Assembly (NCBI GenBank): GCA_964573115.1
Contig: CAZNIP010000070.1
Span: 1 to 16,421 of the forward strand
DNA: 16,421 nt
Direction: 5' to 3'
Source of the DNA: CAYOID01 sp964573115
GTDB taxonomy: Bacteria; Desulfobacterota; Desulfovibrionia; Desulfovibrionales; Desulfothermaceae
Below are positions 14,173-16,421 of the stretch, piece by piece (positions within the stretch are counted from its first letter, which is position 1; every line of letters starts with the position of its first letter). Below the pieces are notes generated by a model that saw only the letters and a program-made list of their open reading frames with translations, was not told the origin of the DNA and made no database searches. Position numbers and translations under genes: made by a program.

Positions 14173-14237
14173 TGGCACATGGCAACGTAGACTTGCTGCT
14201 GCACGTTGTTCTGACCACCAACCACAGGCATCGAACT

Positions 14238-15032
14238 ATGACTGACCCATCACGACCTTCATGGCAGGCTGCGGAATTTGCCAACCCCCGGAAACAGACC
14301 CTGGCCGCCCTCCTGCTCAAAGGACCTGCAGCTCCAGGACCGTTGCTGACCATTTGCCACGGTTTCACCGGGAGCAAGGAAGGCCAGGGCAAAACCCTGG
14401 ACATGGGTCGATATCTCTATAACGCCCTGGGCCTTTCCATCCTTGTCTTTGATTTTGCCGGCAACGGGCAGAGCCAGGGGCTGTTCGAGGAGGTGACGCT
14501 GAGCGGACAGGTCGGCGACCTGACGGCTGCCCTGGATTGGGCTGAACGCTGCGGATTCGGGCCCATGCTGACCATGGGGCGCAGCTTCGGAGGCTCCACG
14601 GTCATCTGTCAGGGTGCCACGGACTCAAGAGTGGCTGGAATCTGCACCTGGGCGGCACCGGCTGATCTGGGATCCCTGTTCCAGTCTTTCGTCGATCCCC
14701 AGACCCTGGACAGGGACCTGGTCAGGCTTCAGGGTCAAAGTGATGACCTGCTCATTCGACGCGCCTTCTTTGACGACCTTCAGGCCCACGACCTGTGCGC
14801 GTCTGCAGCCGGGATCTCTCCCCGCCCTCTGCTCCTGATCCATGGCTCCCGGGACGAGGTCGTTCCGGTCAGGGACGCTGAACATCTCTTTGCCTGTGCA
14901 GGCCAGCCCAAGCAGCTGGAGATCGTCCCCGGGGCCGACCATCAGTTCGCTTCGGCCAGGCATGAGGTCTGGGAGCTGAATCGAGCCTGGCTGCAGCAGA
15001 CGCTCAGTCGAGCTGACATCCCGCGTCCGTAA
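14238..15032 (+). CDS. Alpha/beta hydrolase (serine hydrolase)
   Basis: 264 residues from the ATG at 14238. Fold motifs in order: HGFTGSKEG near 41-49 (oxyanion-loop region), FDFAGNGQSQG near 71-81, nucleophile Ser116 in GRSFGGS, Asp206 in GSRDEVVP, and His235 in GADHQF, giving a full Ser-Asp-His triad. The arrangement resembles the small cytosolic esterases and acyl-peptide-hydrolase-like proteins of the S9/BAAT-like group; no signal peptide is seen. The substrate is unknown. The frame stays open upstream to 14133, but that part runs through the repeat and spacer sequence and looks non-coding. The ribosome-binding site is weak (AGG about 10 bases upstream). It diverges from the zinc-efflux operon, so the shared operator could influence it; there is no evidence that it works in metal resistance. 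The HDOD gene follows after 79 bases. Confidence 0.82.
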   Translation: MTDPSRPSWQAAEFANPRKQTLAALLLKGPAAPGPLLTICHGFTGSKEGQGKTLDMGRYLYNALGLSILVFDFAGNGQSQGLFEEVTLSGQVGDLTAALDWAERCGFGPMLTMGRSFGGSTVICQGATDSRVAGICTWAAPADLGSLFQSFVDPQTLDRDLVRLQGQSDDLLIRRAFFDDLQAHDLCASAAGISPRPLLLIHGSRDEVVPVRDAEHLFACAGQPKQLEIVPGADHQFASARHEVWELNRAWLQQTLSRADIPRP

Positions 15033-15111
15033 TTTCATCCCTGCAGAGTCTTGCTTCATCAGGGCCTTACCTGCTATTGGAAGCGCAAACACCACGAACA
15101 TCGAGCCCCTC

Positions 15112-16308
15112 ATGACTGCGACCATCTGCATCGCCGACGATGACCAGCAACACCTCAGGCAGTTCTCTGCCATGCTTGAGCAACCGACGCTCTGGACCCT
15201 TCGCTCGGCCCGGACCAGCAAACAGGTTCTCCAGATCCTGGGCAGGGAGGCCGTTGACATCCTGGTGGTCAATGTCCGCATGGAAAACATGGGCGGGACC
15301 CGCCTCCTGAAGACGATTCAGGACCAGCACCCCCAGACGACCAGGATCGCCTTGACTGACAACTCCTCCCGTGAGCTGGGCCTTTTGACCATGAACACGG
15401 CTCATCAGTTCATTGTCCAGCCCATGAAACCAGAAGCTGTGGTCGAAATCATGCAGCGCACGCTGGCCCTGAGGCAGACCCTGAACAAAGACAACCTCCG
15501 GAGCACGGTTTCACAAATGGGGACGCTCCCCAGCCTCCCGGCCCATTTCAGCCAGCTCATGGACGAGCTCAATTCTCCGGAGGCGTCCATCAAAAAGGTC
15601 GGCCAGCTCATTTCCCGGGACATGGCCATGACCACAAAGATGCTCCAGCTGGTCAACTCCGCTTTTTTCGGCCTGCCCAAGCACATCAGCACTCCGGAAC
15701 AGGCCGTCAATCTGCTGGGACTGGAGATGATCAAGGCCCTGGCCCTGAGCATTCACATCTTCACTCAGTTCAAAGGCCCATCGGCCAGTCCGGGTTACGC
15801 CCAGAAGCTCTTTGACCACTGCCTGCGAACCGGCATCCTGGCCAAGGCCATCGCCACCTTCCAGGGCCTGGGCAAGAAAGAGATGGACAACGCCTTTCTC
15901 AGCGGCTTGATTCACGACACAGGCAAGCTGATCCTGACCTGCCAGCTGCCCAAGGAGTTCTCCAGAATCACGTCCAAAGCCATCCACAGATCCCGGCCCT
16001 CCCATACTGCAGAGATGGAGCAGCTTGGGGCCACTCATGCCGAAATCGGGGCCTATCTCCTGGGGCTGTGGGGCATCTCAGGGGACATTGTGGAAATCGT
16101 GGCCTTTCATCACCACCCCCAAAAAAGCCCCCACAGCTCTTTCTCTGCCCTGACTGCGGTGCATGCGGCCAACGCCCTGGACCACATCATCCACCACGCC
16201 CCAGAGCTGGCCGGCGACAAGGAGGTTGACCTCAACCACCTCGACCAGCTCGGAATGGCTGACAGCCTCAGCGAGTGGAAGGAGCTGGCCCAGGAGATAC
16301 AGCACTGA
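15112..16308 (+). CDS. HDOD-domain protein with degenerate receiver domain
   Basis: 398 residues. Residues 1 to about 120 form a response-regulator receiver domain: the acidic pocket ADDD (8-11), Thr82 in ALTDN and Lys106 in QPMKPE are present, but the phosphoacceptor position is Asn54 (in DILVVNVRM, where DxxLLD is usual). Residues about 135-345 are an HDOD domain, with LPSLPAHFSQLM near 139-150 and NSAFFGLPKHISTPEQAVNLLG near 182-203. His236, His268-Asp269 in GLIHDTGKL, His309, His333-335 and His351 are also present, a set that resembles the metal ligands of true HD enzymes. HDOD proteins act in signalling, often in c-di-GMP, stress or chemotaxis pathways; here the partner is unknown. The start is the ATG at 15112 with no strong ribosome-binding site. 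A terminator follows. Confidence 0.88.
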   Translation: MTATICIADDDQQHLRQFSAMLEQPTLWTLRSARTSKQVLQILGREAVDILVVNVRMENMGGTRLLKTIQDQHPQTTRIALTDNSSRELGLLTMNTAHQFIVQPMKPEAVVEIMQRTLALRQTLNKDNLRSTVSQMGTLPSLPAHFSQLMDELNSPEASIKKVGQLISRDMAMTTKMLQLVNSAFFGLPKHISTPEQAVNLLGLEMIKALALSIHIFTQFKGPSASPGYAQKLFDHCLRTGILAKAIATFQGLGKKEMDNAFLSGLIHDTGKLILTCQLPKEFSRITSKAIHRSRPSHTAEMEQLGATHAEIGAYLLGLWGISGDIVEIVAFHHHPQKSPHSSFSALTAVHAANALDHIIHHAPELAGDKEVDLNHLDQLGMADSLSEWKELAQEIQH

Positions 16309-16331
16309 CGTCAAGGCCTGGCCCAGCAGCC

Positions 16332-16361
16332 CTCGTATGAACTTCATCGCGAGTTTTTTTT
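16332..16361 (+). terminator. Intrinsic terminator after the HDOD gene
   Basis: CTCG (16332-16335) pairs with CGAG (16350-16353) and ATGA (16337-16340) with TCAT (16344-16347), with a small internal loop between them, followed at once by eight T residues (16354-16361). The stem is short but the position, 24 bases after the stop codon, fits. Confidence 0.6.
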
Positions 16362-16384
16362 GGTTTCAGGTGTCTGGTTTCAGG
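16362..16384. repeat. Short direct repeat GGTTTCAGG
   Basis: GGTTTCAGG occurs twice, at about 16362-16370 and 16375-16383, separated by TGTC. The form is like the other degenerate short repeats in the spacers of this window. Confidence 0.4.
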
Positions 16385-16410
16385 AAGAAGGCCTTCAAGT
16401 ACAGTGACTG

Positions 16411-16417
16411 AAAGGAG
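16411..16417 (+). promoter_or_regulatory. Ribosome-binding site of a gene starting beyond the window
   Basis: AAAGGAG ends four bases before the right edge, with TTTC following and no start codon before the end. Position and strength suggest a plus-strand gene beginning just past 16421. Confidence 0.45.
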
Positions 16418-16421
16418 TTTC

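Noticed and set aside
14133..14237. Longer N terminus of the alpha/beta hydrolase
   Set aside because: It translates repeat and promoter sequence and has no family similarity; the ATG at 14238 gives a normal-length hydrolase.
1..16421. Phage, transposon or genomic-island borders
   Set aside because: No integrase, transposase, tRNA or matching direct repeats at any plausible edge were found.

Overview
The window is GC-rich and densely coded. It reads like a chromosomal segment of a Desulfobacterota (former Deltaproteobacteria) sulfate reducer or close relative. The grounds are a short anaerobe-type MetF, a direct-sulfhydrylation methionine block (metY-metX-metW), a DUF1566 protein of the kind common in that group, and a receiver-HDOD protein. 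This placement is an inference from gene types; no rRNA or other marker is present. I see no tRNA, rRNA, CRISPR array, transposase, integrase or phage gene.

Layout: (1) 1-2819, minus strand: nadA (quinolinate synthase), an exported zinc-dependent phospholipase C family protein, and metF, which runs off the left edge. (2) 2997-6211, plus strand: metY, metX and metW, which make homocysteine from homoserine and sulfide. They diverge from nadA and end in a perfect hairpin shared with the convergent next gene. (3) 6239-7189, minus: a DUF523-DUF1722 fusion with one cluster cysteine replaced by serine. (4) 7493-14089, minus: a metal-efflux island in transcription order SmtB/ArsR-type zinc sensor, Zn/Cd/Pb P1B-ATPase, a 67-residue HMA metallochaperone, a copper P1B-ATPase with two HMA domains, and a two-repeat DUF1566 protein whose start overlaps the copA stop. 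An SmtB-like operator lies in front of the sensor. (5) 14238-16308, plus: an alpha/beta hydrolase and a degenerate-receiver HDOD protein, then a terminator and a ribosome-binding site for a gene beyond the right edge.

The intergenic DNA is more unusual than the gene list. Several spacers (7341-7504, 11160-11350, 11630-11675, 14147-14172, 16362-16384) carry degenerate 7-10 nt direct repeats, many with a TTGAC/GTCAA or TCAAC core. Two of the hairpins contain stop codons. The spacer in front of copA combines inverted GGATTGAC repeats with three hairpins.

I found no clear undescribed multi-gene system. The best candidates for follow-up are the copA-coupled DUF1566 protein, the cysteine-to-serine DUF523 enzyme and the repeat-rich spacers.
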